A model generated the notes under the pieces. The model had not been told where the DNA came from. It made no database searches and saw only the letters and a program-made list of their open reading frames with translations. The translations under genes and the position numbers were made by a program. 64,000 nucleotides of DNA, taken from positions 18,365,327 to 18,429,326 of the forward strand of contig OX463864.1 in the NCBI GenBank assembly GCA_949825065.1, read 5' to 3'. Origin of the DNA: Odontocerum albicorne (Eukaryota > Arthropoda > Insecta > Trichoptera > Odontoceridae). Of this stretch, positions 32,426 through 41,929 are shown one piece after another (the first letter of the stretch is position 1; the number at the start of each line of letters is the position of its first letter).

Positions 32426-32678
32426 TATGAAACCGGAATTTGCTCATATCGTACTTTCGCATGCGGCTTACTCACCAGACTTGGCTCCATCCGATTACTA
32501 CTTATTTGCATCGATGGGACACGCACTTGCTGAGCAGCGCTTCACTTCTTACGAAAATATACGGAAATGGCTCGATGATTGGTTTGCCTCAAAAGAGCAA
32601 GAGTTTTTTGGCGTGGCATCCACAAATTGCCAGAGATGGGAAAAATGTGTAGCTAGCGATGGGCAATACTTTGAATAA
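32426..32678 (+). pseudogene. Mariner (Mos1-like) transposase C-terminal fragment
   Basis: The frame reads LSHAAYSPDLAPSDYYLFAS, MGHALAEQRFTSYENIRKWL, DDWFASKEQEFF and ends RWEKCVASDGQYFE. SPDLAPSDYY carries the third catalytic aspartate. The motifs GHALAEQRF and RWEKCVASDG are typical of the mauritiana-type mariners. Between FF and RWEKC the frame is wrong (GVASTNCQ); the neighbouring frame gives RGIHKLPE, the expected residues, so two small compensating indels have occurred. The two upstream catalytic residues and both helix-turn-helix modules are absent, and no inverted repeat is clear. Confidence 0.88.
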
Positions 32679-32799
32679 AATATTTTTTACCATTTTCATA
32701 CAATAAATGTGTATTTTCTATTAAAAAAATCCGATTTCATATTAACAAACATCGCGAGTTTCTCAAAAATTGATTATAAAACATTTACTCGTTGATTAT

Positions 32800-33080
32800 A
32801 AAACATTTAGTCGCTGTCCCTCGAATATCACAGGCATTTTTTCCGCCTAATATTCGGGGGTATAAGAACACCTATGACTCAGACAAACAAAACCCTAAAG
32901 ATGAAAACTGTAACGTTTTCGAAACTTCGGCCTCATGGGGTTGTGACATCGTAATATACCTTCGGCATAAAGAAGATGATTTAAAAGTCCTGAAGATGAA
33001 AACTTCAATGTTGTCGAAACGTCGGCATTGTAAGCCAAACCACGCGGTGCAACACTCCGAAATACCTTATTGAACTGCAT
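32800..33080 (+). repeat. Penelope-like remnant with hammerhead-like core
   Basis: CCTGAAGATGAAAACTTCAA, then TGTTGTCGAAACGTCGGC (32989-33026), has CUGAAGA, a weak stem II and GAAACGUC, the usual look of hammerhead motifs in Penelope-like elements. A decayed second motif lies upstream (CCTAAAGATGAAAACTG...CGAAAC near 32894). The 5' part (CACAGGCATTTTTTCCGCCT, GGTATAAGAACACCTATGAC) resembles the SINE-like unit at 49870-50110. Frames here are too broken for protein evidence. Confidence 0.45.
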
Positions 33081-33498
33081 TACATTTTTTTTATTAATTC
33101 ATTATTCTTCAATTTTATAATGAAGCAAGTGTAAATTTTTAAAATATAATGTATTGAATTTGACGTGGAAATCCGTTCAATGCGCATACCTAATTATTTC
33201 CAAGTATGTGCGTTATAATTTAATGCATATTAAATTTATCCTGCATTTTAGATTGGCGCAATGTTTGTTAGTTTTTAATGTTTCGCCTTGAATTATACTT
33301 GTATTTAGACACACGAAGTAATCTAATGCGTTACGCATGTTTCCTTGACGGCTGGTATTTATCCCCACCTATCTGCGTACCTTATTATTTGGTCAAATAG
33401 ACCAAATAAATACGTCAAAATTAGCAAATACGAGAAGTTTGTTTTTGAATAATTCAGGCGTAACTTCGTGGAAGTACATAATTATTTTTCTTCATCGT
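33081..33498. other. Unassigned; one small hairpin
   Basis: TATTTGGTC and GACCAAATA (33386-33408) form a short perfect hairpin. Nothing else seen. Confidence 0.45.
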
Positions 33499-34095
33499 GC
33501 ACTCAATGCTGAGCCTCGTGGTCCTCTGCTATGTCTCGAACTTGTCTCGTGCACTCAATGCTGAGCCTCGTGGCCCTCTGCTATGTCTCGAACTTGTCTC
33601 GTCCGCTCAATGCTGAGCCTCGTGGTCCTCTGCTATGTTTCGAACTTATCTCGTGCGCTCAATGCTGAGCCTCGTGGTCCTCTGATATGTTTCGAAGTTG
33701 CCTCGTGCGTTCAATGCTGAGCCTCGTGGTCCTCTGCTATGTCTCGAACTTGTCTCGTGCGCTCAATGCTGAGCCTCGTGGTCCTCTGCTATGTTTCGAA
33801 GTTGTCTCGTGCGCTCAATGCTGAGCCTCGTGGTCCTCTGGTATGTCTCGTGCGCTCAATGCTGAGTCTCGTGGTCCTCTGCTATGCCTCGAACTTGTCT
33901 CGTGCGCTCAATGCTGAGCCTCGTGGTCCTCTGCTATGTCTCGAACTTGTCTCGTGCGCTCAATGCTGAGCCTCGTGGTCCTCTGCTATGTTTCGAAGTT
34001 GTCTCGTGCGCTCAATGCTGAGCCTCGTGGTCCTCTGGTATGTCTCGTGCGCTCAATGCTGAGTCTCGTGGTCCTCTGCTATGTCTCGAACTTGG
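33499..34095. repeat. 52-bp GC-richer minisatellite
   Basis: The unit CTCGTGCGCTCAATGCTGAG with CCTCGTGGTCCTCTGCTATG and TCTCGAACTTGT repeats about 11 times. Two shortened units near 33840 and 34040 lack TCTCGAACTTG. A plus frame of repeated RALNAEPRGPL peptides arises from the repeat and is not taken as a gene. Confidence 0.95.
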
Positions 34096-34756
34096 AAGTC
34101 GTCAATATCTAAGAAAATAATAAATGGCCAAATTACACCACAATGACAGATTTATTTTCAATTTTAACGGTTTCTTCAGCGGAAGTGACCACAAAATTGA
34201 CGTGTCATAAAAGGAAAATCGTACTTATTAGAGTAATTTTATATGATACACTTTTGTACAAGTCATCCAACAAGTAATGTTTCGATAAAAAAAACAATAA
34301 TAATTTCGCTGTTTTTTTGCAATGCGCTCTCGTCAAATTTACTGTTACTGTAAAACGCATCAAAACGAAGCTCGGACGGGCGTATTTTTTGAAAATGATC
34401 ACGAACCGATATCAAACTGATGCCGTGTTTTGTTTTACAATAAATATATTTTGTATACACTGCACGATTAGATTCGCAATAAAGTTTGACTTAAGGAAAA
34501 TTCTAGCTTTAATTTTTAATGAAATAAAATCTGCCAATTTCTCACATTCTATATATGTTATGACGATATAAATCATAATATATAACATACCACTACGGTC
34601 CAAGAACGACTTTTCGGCTTGAACAAGCGCTTATATAGGATCCTCTTAACTCCTTTATTTAATCTGTCCATCTTATAGGATACCTTCCTCTTGATCGCCT
34701 TTCCTCAACTGTATCCGTGATCGCCAACTTCTCCAGACTTTCATCATTCTTTCTAG
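34096..34756. other. No recognised feature
   Basis: AT-rich sequence with short overlapping frames on both strands around 34205-34600, none with similarity I recognise. Confidence 0.45.
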
Positions 34757-35015
34757 CATCATGTTCAAAGTATGTTAGGATTGTTTTTCTGAATGTTCTC
34801 AAAAGTATTTCGTAATCTCAAATTCTTGGATGATAGGGACGTTGGTGCGCCTTGCGGTCCATATAATATGGAACATCTGTCCACCAACACCATATCTCGA
34901 AGGCATCTATCGTGTTTGTTTCCTTCTTGCTCATCGTCCATGGTTACACTCCATACAGTGTTATGTAGAATACTGTAAACTTAACAAGACGGATAAATGG
35001 AATATAAAAAAAACA
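34757..35015 (-). pseudogene. LINE-C reverse transcriptase C-terminus, inverted copy
   Basis: The minus strand repeats the 21700-21925 sequence (ATGGAGTGTAACCATGGACG, GATGAGCAAGAAGGAAACAA, CCAAGAATTTGAGATTACGA and so on), encoding the same IWCWRR-like and WTARRTNVP segments. It continues past the point where the 21-kb copy diverges (CATACTTTGAACATGATG instead of CATACGAGTATATAATG). Confidence 0.75.
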
Positions 35016-35065
35016 CTGAAATGGTTTGGGCATAAGGAATAAATGAATTAAGTAATACTTCTTCT

Positions 35066-35405
35066 TCTCAGTGTCATGTCAGGTCCCCCAACGATGAATA
35101 TCACCTGAGGGTAGGTATCTTAGTCCCCGCCAACCCGAAAAAGATCCCCAACGCTCCTTATACCAGTCCAATCACGTATATTGCGGAGCCAGGAGATTTG
35201 CCTCCTGCCAACACCTCTTCGACCTTCTATTTTGCCTTGGATGATCAGGTGCAGTAATTTGTACTTTGCTCCTCTAAATACATGACCCAAATAGGACACC
35301 TTTCGGATTTTAATATTAGTCAGCAACTCTCTATCAACATTGGCTATTTGAAGAACCCTCGTGTTGCTGACCATGTCCGTCCAGGGTATCCGTAGCATTC
35401 TCCGG
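35066..35405 (-). pseudogene. LINE-B reverse transcriptase C-terminus and 3' end
   Basis: Minus frame 35120-35398 reads MLRIPWTDMVSNTRVLQIAN, DRELLTNIKIRKVSYLGHVF, RGAKYKLLHLIIQGKIEGRR and GVGRRQISWLRNIRDWTGI. This is the standard C-terminus of a widespread arthropod LINE class (YLGHVxRGxxYxLLxLIxxGKIEGxRxxGRRxxSWL). The 3' end continues to about 35066 (CTCAGTGTCATGTCAGGTCC on the plus strand). The copy is 5'-truncated. Confidence 0.85.
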
Positions 35406-35650
35406 TGTTAATAATACTAACAAAACAAATAAACTTCATATGTGAGTGGAAATCGTTGTTAGAGAAAGACCAAGGAAAGTGTGATTAAATCAAGTGTTTG
35501 ATATTTTGAAAGAAGGAAATGTGAAAAGTCTTAGAGGTCGTAGGAGTTGTATGAGATGGTTTATGGACATAGAAGAGGTAAATTATATGTGTCACTATAG
35601 GAAAGTCTTTATCTCCTCTCTGCCTACCCTGACAGGTTTGATGGTGTGTA
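35406..35650 (+). pseudogene. LINE-A 3' end fragment
   Basis: GAGAAAGACCAAGGAAAGTG, GATATTTTGAAAGAAGGAAA, TGGACATAGAAGAGGTAAAT and CTCTGCCTACCCTGACAGG match the LINE-A 3' terminal sequence at 13500-13690. Stops interrupt the frame. Confidence 0.7.
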
Positions 35651-35654
35651 TATG

Positions 35655-36245
35655 TGTTTGCTCTATCAAGTTTTTTTTATTAAACTCCCTTTATTAATTT
35701 ATTTTTCCAGGTCCTTTTGCACATTACAGGTTTCCCTAATTCGAACAAGGACCAAACATAACAAGCACAAAAAAAAACATGTGTGAACAATTCCAAATTT
35801 TAAGAATGATTTGATAAGAACAATAGTAAAAATGTATATATTACATTAAAACATTATAACAAAATGTAGCGTGTTTAATAGTATAAAAAACGAAATTGTG
35901 TCAAGTATTACACTAAATTTAAAAGATTTTTCCTGAAGGAGTTGATCTACACATGAAACACGTCTGTATGAGGACATGCGCGGTTAAAAAGTGTGATTGC
36001 TCTACCTACCGGAATCTCCAAAGTCAGGTTGGTTAGACTTATAGGTTGATAGAACAATATATGGGTGTATTGTCTCAAATAATTATCAGAATGCGATCCG
36101 AAAGTTTATGTGGTCCGACTATAAAAACAAATCATGAAGTTTTAATCAGTCGGAGAATCTGATATTTTTCTCCCCGCATTAACGACTAAATCACTCTAAT
36201 TTCCTTCTTTTGATGGTGGATATTACTTCTCTATCTTTATTCATC
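35655..36245. other. No recognised feature
   Basis: AT-rich; no frame, repeat partner or inverted repeat seen. Confidence 0.45.
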
Positions 36246-36249
36246 CGTT

Positions 36250-36464
36250 TCAAGATGTTATCAATTGCAAACTTGATCCAGCCATAATGCCCGCAGCATT
36301 CTTCGATAGCACCAAATTTTAAGAGTTTCTAGTTTTATTGTGGTGGCCTGACCCAGTGTCCATGCTTCAACACCATAAAGAAGTACGGATAATATGTCGC
36401 AATCGTGATTGAAATCCTTGTTGCAGATGAGATCCTGCATTTTAAAGAAGCAGCTTCGGGTCAT
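36250..36464 (-). pseudogene. LINE-B reverse transcriptase segment
   Basis: The minus frame reads MTRSCFFKMQDLICNKDFNH, DCDILSVLLYGVEAWTLGQA and TTIKLETLKIWCYRRMLRAL. LLYGVEAWTL and FExWxYRRxL (here LKIWCYRRML) are the usual motifs just upstream of the segment encoded at 35120-35398. Its 5' part (36411-36464) is the start of the tandem unit that follows. Confidence 0.85.
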
Positions 36465-37478
36465 CTCTACTCTTACTTTGCTCTCTTGCGAATCTCTATT
36501 GTACGAGTATAATATCCTTAACTACCCCCTACGGATACCCTAAACGGATATGGTCAGCAACACAAGGGTTCTTCAAAGAGCCAAAGTTAATAGAGAGTTG
36601 ATGACTAATATTAAAATCCGAAAGGTGTCCTACTTGAGTCATGTACTTAGAGGAGCAAAGTACAAATTACTGCACCTGAAATCCTTGTTGCAGATGAGAT
36701 CCTGTATTTTAAAGATACAGCTTCGGGTCATCTCAACTCTTACTTTGCTCTCTTGCGAATCTCTATTGTACGAGTATAATATCCTTAACTACCCCCTACG
36801 GATACCCTAAACGGATATGGTCAGCAACACAAGGGTTCTTCAAAGAGCCAAAGTTAATAGAGAGTTGATGACTAATATTAAAATCCGAAAGGTGTCCTAC
36901 TTGAGTCATGTACTTAGAGGAGCAAAGTACAAATTACTGCACCTGAAATCCTTGTTGCAGATGAGATCCTGTATTTTAAAGATACAGCTTCGGGTCATCT
37001 CAACTCTTACTTTGCTCTCTTGCGAATCTCTATTGTACGAGTATAATATCCTTAACTACCCCCTACGGATACCCTAAACGGATATGGTCAGCAACACAAG
37101 GGTTCTTCAAAGAGCCAAAGTTAATAGAGAGTTGATGACTAATATTAAAATCCGAAAGGTGTCCTACTTGAGTCATGTACTTAGAGGAGCAAAGTACAAA
37201 TTACTGCACCTGAAATCCTTGTTGCAGATGAGATCCTGTATTTTAAAGATACAGCTTCGGGTCATCTCAACTCTTACTTTGCTCTCTTGCGAATCTCTAT
37301 TGTACGAGTATAATATCCTTAACTACCCCCTACGGATACCCTAAACGGATATGGTCAGCAACACAAGGGTTCTTCAAAGAGCCAAAGTTAATAGAGAGTT
37401 GATGACTAATATTAAAATCCGAAAGGTGTCCTACTTGAGTCATGTACTTAGAGGAGCAAAGTACAAATTACTGCACCT
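36411..37478. repeat. Four 267-bp tandem units of a head-to-head rearranged LINE-B
   Basis: Units start at 36411, 36678, 36945 and 37212, each with GAAATCCTTGTTGCAGATGA. Each has three parts. The first is a minus-strand LINE-B piece (KMQDLICNKDF). The second is a junction segment with TACGAGTA and ACTACCCCCTACGGATACCC. The third is a plus-strand piece encoding DMVSNTRVLQRAKVNRELMT and NIKIRKVSYLSHVLRGAKYK. Units 2-4 are almost identical. Only the last continues into the natural LINE-B 3' end. Confidence 0.95.
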
Positions 37479-37665
37479 GATCATCCAAGGCAAAATACAT
37501 AGAGGGTCGAAGAGGTGTTGGCAGGAGGCAAATCTCCTGGCTCCGGGATATACGTGATTGGATTGGTATAACGAGCGTTGGGGATCTTTTTCGGGCTGCC
37601 GGGGACAAAGATGCCTACTCTAAGGTGATAGTCAACCTTGGAGGACCTGACATGACACTGAGAAG
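37479..37665 (+). pseudogene. LINE-B 3' end
   Basis: It continues the last tandem unit with LIIQGKIHRGSK; the neighbouring frame gives the expected GVGRRQISWLRDIRDWIGI and SVGDLFRAAGDKDAYSK. A small frameshift therefore separates the two. It ends near GACCTGACATGACACTGAGA, the same 3' end as at 35066 and 56893. Confidence 0.85.
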
Positions 37666-37689
37666 AAGAAAAACTACCCCCTCTTATCT

Positions 37690-37895
37690 CGCCGAAAATT
37701 TTCACCATCTTTCCAATCATGGACTAGCGCTACGCTCAAACAGAGATTGTTTATTGGCCTTCCCAGTTCACCGCTCTTCTTTTTTCATCATCCTTTATAT
37801 TGTCCATGCAGTGAGGCTCTGGAACCAGTTTCAAACCAATGTTCGACTCTCACCGTCCTTGGTATGCTTTAAGAAGCGACTGAAAAACTCTTAAT
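37690..37895 (+). pseudogene. Jockey/CR1-like LINE C-terminus
   Basis: The frame reads HGLALRSNRDCLLAFPVHRS, SFFIILYIVHAVRLWNQFQT and NVRLSPSLVCFKKRLKNS, then stop. This is the RLWNxLPxxxRxSxSLxxFKxxLK motif at the end of Jockey/CR1-type polyproteins. Only the last ~65 codons are present. Confidence 0.8.
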
Positions 37896-37999
37896 TTCTA
37901 GTTAGTAATATAACGTGTTTCATTCCAGAGTTTCCTTTCCTCTCCACCATCCCTTCTTTTTCCTTTGATTGATGATATCTCACTTTATATAAAAAGGAA

Positions 38000-38115
38000 T
38001 GTTCGTCTTTGTGAGGTTTATGAGCGTATACTCACGTATGTGTTCGTGGGAATGGTTAATCATTTGAATGTTTTTTGCCATCATGTCATTTGTTTTAGTT
38101 ACTTTTGTCTGGTTT
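38000..38115 (+). repeat. SINE-like repeat B fragment
   Basis: GTTCGTCTTTGTGAGGTTTA, TCACGTATGTGTTCGTGGGA and TTACTTTTGTCTGGTTTGAT match 59145-59275 and, inverted, 41740-41880. Confidence 0.6.
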
Positions 38116-38129
38116 GATTCGCACAACAA

Positions 38130-38500
38130 TTTGATAATTTATTTTTATCAAACACTGTTTATTCCACTTTTTTGTAACGTTATAACCCTACCGGTTTCAA
38201 GGCTTTCACCTCATCTTCAGGGGAGCACAAACAAGACTAAATGCTGTTCAAACTGGTACCGATATACACGCTTCAACGGTTGGGGGCTGAGGGGTGAGGG
38301 AGGCATGGGACGATTTCGGCCAAGAGCGGAGAGATTTTTGGGATATAACTGTTAACCCGATGTTCGGATCGATGTACTGACTTAAAAATTTCTAGGGCCC
38401 CTAATCTGTCCAATTTATTTCCGTTACTACTGATATGTAAGAATTTGGCATCATAGATAGAAAAAGTATGATTTTCACGGTGACAAAGATTAGCCATTTC
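38130..38500 (-). pseudogene. Penelope-like element C-terminus and terminal repeat
   Basis: The minus frame 38273-38497 includes FSIYDAKFLHISSNGNKLDR, LGALEIFKSVHRSEHRVNSY and IPKISPLLAEIVPCLPHPSA. The KLDRLGALEIFK pattern fits the last part of Penelope-like proteins, after the GIY-YIG nuclease. Downstream on the same strand is CTGAAGATGAGGTGAAAGCC then TTGAAACCGGTAGGGTTATA, a hammerhead-like core (CUGAAGA, small stem II with GAAA loop, GAAA, ACCGGU palindrome, GUA). Stem I is only about 3 bp. An inverted copy lies at 43410-43700. Confidence 0.65.
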
Positions 38501-38755
38501 AGAATAAATTAGAGGATTTCTTATAATAATTTATATCAAGAGGCTCCTTTGTCTGTACTTTCTTTTTACAGACAATCACAAACTTTGTCCTTTATATGTT
38601 CATTTTCAAGGTTCTCGCATTACAATCTGTATTGACACTCACCAGTAATCTATAATTATATTACCCTAGGTGAAATAAGTGGTGTACACTGTATTGCCAG
38701 CAAGAAAAAACACCTAAGCGATTTTTAATCGAATCGTATGTATTATATGTAGACT

Positions 38756-39015
38756 AGGGGTTCCGCCTGTGGCTGCACTACGGCGCCACCCCGTTTTGGG
38801 GTTCCTTCCCCATTTGTTAATGTTAATAGTATCTTATAGTGTTTATATACTTAGGTTAAATAGTATATATTGAAATCTTTGATAAATTATTGATAACTTA
38901 CCACCGTATGAAATTGAAATATTAGTAAAATACTACACTACACCTAAAGTCGAATTTGTTATTATCACCAATACAGGGGTTGGGCCACAGAGCGGCCAGG
39001 GGTGGAACCCTAGTG
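38756..39015. mobile_element. Candidate MITE with inverted ends
   Basis: The left end CTAGGGGTTCCGCCTGTGGC and the right end (minus strand CTAGGGTTCCACCCCTGGCC) are related inverted repeats. No clear target-site duplication is present. To the right, CCAGTGAATAAATTAATATC repeats the sequence just after the right end. Confidence 0.5.
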
Positions 39016-39265
39016 AATAAATTAATATCAGTGCACCAGTGAATAAATTAATATCGTAATATTTAAATAATTCAACTTATTATCAATTGGTGGGTTTCTT
39101 GGCGATGGGAGTTATAATGCCAAACTCTTTAGCTTGAATCTTGTCCCTTCGCCCTGTTGCACTTTTGCGGTCATCTGGATCAATCTGCAGAGCATATTCT
39201 GTGGTACTGCGATGATAATCGAGTCAGTAATTTCCTAAGGGAACTCCACTTAGCCTTACATCGGT

Positions 39266-39496
39266 TCATCTTTGGACTGATTGGCTACTCCAATCTAGTG
39301 GCATCAAGGGGATAGTTTTGTTGCATTTGAGATAGTCTGTGAAAGTACTGGCAACTTGCCGGTGGACCTTAAGTCCTTCGTCACTACTATTATTATCACA
39401 CTCAGGAGTGTTGCCACCGGAGAAGGAGTCCCTTTGGGCAGTTCCTTCCTCGTCACTACGTGACGTCACGTCTACAAAAAATAATAAAGATTCCAA
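39266..39496 (-). other. Unidentified open frame (76 codons)
   Basis: The minus frame MESLLFFVDVTSRSDEEGTA, QRDSFSGGNTPECDNNSSDE, GLKVHRQVASTFTDYLKCNK and TIPLMPLDWSSQSVQR is not part of any repeat I can see here. The codon mix looks less AT-biased than chance frames nearby. I do not recognise it. It may be an eroded coding exon or a transposon remnant; the region 39110-39500 as a whole lacks a longer frame. Confidence 0.3.
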
Positions 39497-39582
39497 TCTT
39501 CAGATGTGGTGGTAGGATCGAACTGAACTGGTGAGTTACCTGATTATCATAATACAGTTGAGCCGGGTGAATTACTCTATAC

Positions 39583-40248
39583 CATAGTTTCCCAAACCTT
39601 TTCGCCCCGTAGACCACTTGTCGCCGATTTTTTCGTTTTCCGTAGACCCCCTGCCTGCCTAATATTGAATTTTCCTAAACTTATTAACTTCAAACGTGTT
39701 TTTGACAGCTGACACAGTGCTGTGCTGTTCACCTTGATAAGGTTTTTTGTAGAGAGGACAATTGTAAAAAAAGAAAAACATGTACAATTTTTATTCAAAC
39801 CTTTATTGAAGACACAAAATGCAAGTAAATATTTGGCTTCGGAACGAAACAAATCCGAACCTAGTAAAATCCTTACATAAAATGAATACACAAATAATAC
39901 TGTTAATGAGAGGGATGGACCTGATGCGCTGATAGCAATGGTTCAATATTTGGCTTCAAATTAGTGAGGTATAGTCTTAAATCTCCACGTTCAGTGATTT
40001 GCATTCAATTTCTTTATATGAGTATTTTCTATGTCTAACATAAGTATTATGTACACACAATCTGTGTTAGGTGTAATAAGACATTTACGGAACGCCTAAA
40101 TATTGGTGATGATCTGCCTAGATGGGATCCGCTCACGTGGCCCCCATTTACATCTCGTGCACCCCCATTTTCTTTTCTCGCTGACATAGACCCCCTGCAA
40201 GTCTAAATCGACCTTGGGGGTCCATATAGACCACTTTGGGAATGTTTG
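39583..40248. mobile_element. hAT-type non-autonomous element (666 bp)
   Basis: The perfect 8-bp duplication CTCTATAC lies at 39575-39582 and 40249-40256. The terminal inverted repeats are CATAGTTTCCCAAACC (left) and CAAACATTCCCAAAG (right, minus strand). GTAGACC and TAGACC repeats lie just inside both ends. A minus-strand frame at 39577-39891 covers the left end and is not a recognisable transposase. Confidence 0.9.
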
Positions 40249-40256
40249 CTCTATAC

Positions 40257-40670
40257 TCTTCATAATTTGGGGTACCGCCCGGTGATGGAATCAAAGCGAG
40301 GTGGAATCTCCGTTACTCTGTGGGCTGCCTCTTTCCGATTCGAGGCCATCCTACTCGAGTACCGCTGCTTACATAGTTAGATGTGTGTATTTACTCGTAT
40401 TACGCAAACATAATCTATTGAAGGCGAGTGGTTCTCTATGTCTGACCCAAATTCGGCTAAGTTGTGCTACCGCTTCTAGCGCAGTGACGAAGTGGCTGCT
40501 TTTCGCGTAATTGCCCCAAGATTCGAAGCTGAGACCTTCCTTTTATCGGTCAAGGGGACAACAAATATTATTTTATTTTTGTCGTTGATTTACTTATTCG
40601 AAATGAAGCTAGAAAAATTACAGATTTTTACAATTACTCAGATCTATCCGGCACGCTTTGAAGTTGTATT
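40257..40670. other. No recognised feature
   Basis: Several short plus-strand frames without similarity. TACTCGTA occurs at 40392-40399. Confidence 0.45.
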
Positions 40671-40671
40671 G

Positions 40672-40752
40672 TGAGATACAGGCAAAGTAAGATACATGCA
40701 AAGAGAGATACAGGCAAAGTGAGATACAGGCAAAGTGAGATACAGGCAAAAG
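40672..40752. repeat. 16-17-bp short tandem repeat
   Basis: GAGATACAGGCAAAGT repeats five times with small changes (one copy ATGCAAAGA). Confidence 0.9.
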
Positions 40753-40784
40753 CCTTGTTTATTGGGGACATGACAAAGGAAACG

Positions 40785-40880
40785 ACACCAAACCTTGATC
40801 CATTAAAATTGTACGAGTATGTCCAAATTAAATTACCTGTTGTTTTTTCGCAAATTATGTATATTTCTTGTCATGTGTAA
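40785..40880 (-). repeat. Dispersed repeat copy carrying the TACGAGTA insertion
   Basis: It aligns with the minus strand of about 63655-63735: GATCCATTAAAATTGTA, GTCCAAAT and TATATTTCTTGTCATGTGT are shared. Here TACGAGTA (40812-40819) stands where the other copy has a single TA, an exact 6-bp addition. Confidence 0.8.
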
Positions 40881-40915
40881 AATAAATAAAAAAATGTATT
40901 ATGCATCGTTGTATA

Positions 40916-41653
40916 CAGTACAACCTGGTGGGCTTATTGCCACGTGGTGTATTGTTATTGTAATTTTATTGTAATCTCTTTCAACCAACCAGAAATATGT
41001 TATATACGCCTTAACCCTTATCTTGGCAAAGTTCAATTTATCCAAATATTAACGTTTTTTTTATGATTCCTTGTTATATGGTAAGTTATGAAGGAAAATT
41101 GAGGAAAAAAATCAAAACTTTTCTTTTTAGTTTTTTTTTATATGTAACACCCACGTTACACTGCCAAAATATCATTTTTTTATAAAACACAAAAAGGGCT
41201 ATAAAATTATTCTATATTCTAAAACATGAACAACAATTACATAGCTGAGTTATCAACAAATAAAATGGTTTGAATAAAATTTTCTCTACATGTAGTGATT
41301 TAAGATTTTTAGATTATTTACCCCAATTTTCAAAACGCACCCACGCTGTCCAGACATGTTGACCCGGTGTCGTTTGAAAGGTTGTAGCGTTGTCAATATT
41401 TACCACCAGATGATACCACTGCACACAATAGTGCATGTATAGTATTTTAATGTGTTACCATATTTGAAATAACGTTACAGTTTCAAATTTTTTTTAAATC
41501 CCTAAATTAGTGTAACACCTGTGTTACAGTGCCATGATAAGGGTTAAGTGAAAACCAGACTGGAAACCATTTTTAAAAAATCTGAATTTCAGCGGATTTT
41601 GAACCCGCAACCTCCGGGTTGAGAGATAGGTTTCTTACCGACTAAGCCACTGT
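40916..41653 (-). mobile_element. tRNA-derived SINE split by a piggyBac-like MITE
   Basis: The tail half is 40916-41010 (AACCTGGTGGGCTTATTGCC, TTTCAACCAACCAGAAATAT). The tRNA half is 41548-41653 (minus strand: GTGGCTTAGTCGGTAAGAAA, GGAGGTTGCGGGTTCAAAAT). Removing 41015-41543 and one TTAA restores a continuous SINE. The tail half also has a local duplication around GTATTGTTATTGTAATTTTATT. Confidence 0.88.
41015..41543. mobile_element. piggyBac-like MITE (529 bp) with TTAA duplication
   Basis: TTAA flanks both ends (41011-41014 and 41544-41547). The ends are CCCTTATCTTGGCAAAG (left) and CCCTTATCATGGCACTG (right, minus strand). Subterminal GTAACACCCACGTTACACTG and GTGTAACACCTGTGTTACAG sit near the middle and right. 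TTAA specificity with CCC ends identifies the piggyBac superfamily. It contains no transposase. Confidence 0.9.
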
Positions 41654-41655
41654 AA

Positions 41656-41885
41656 TATTGATTTATTTAACACTTTTATTGCAAATACAATCTGGCGGGC
41701 TTATTGCCAGGCGGAAATCTTTTCCAACCGACCAGACAAAAGTAAATGAAGCAAGTTACGTGGTCGCATAAATCATTCAAATGACTATCCATCCCCACGA
41801 AATCCATAAACATATACGTGAGCTCATGCCCACGAACCCCACAAAGACGGACAATCACCCGAACATTCTTTTTCATATAAAGTGA
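41656..41885 (-). repeat. SINE-like repeat B, longer copy
   Basis: TTTATTGCAAATACAATCTG, CGGGCTTATTGCCAGGCGGA, AATCATTCAAATGACTATCC and CACGAACCCCACAAAGACGG are present. It is the longest B copy and matches the inverted 59145-59290 copy. Confidence 0.65.
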
Positions 41886-41929
41886 GATATCATCAATGAA
41901 CAGGAAAAGAAAAATCAGGAATGACACGT

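Noticed and set aside
33739..33969. Plus-strand frame with RALNAEPRGPL repeats
   Set aside because: Generated by the 52-bp minisatellite.
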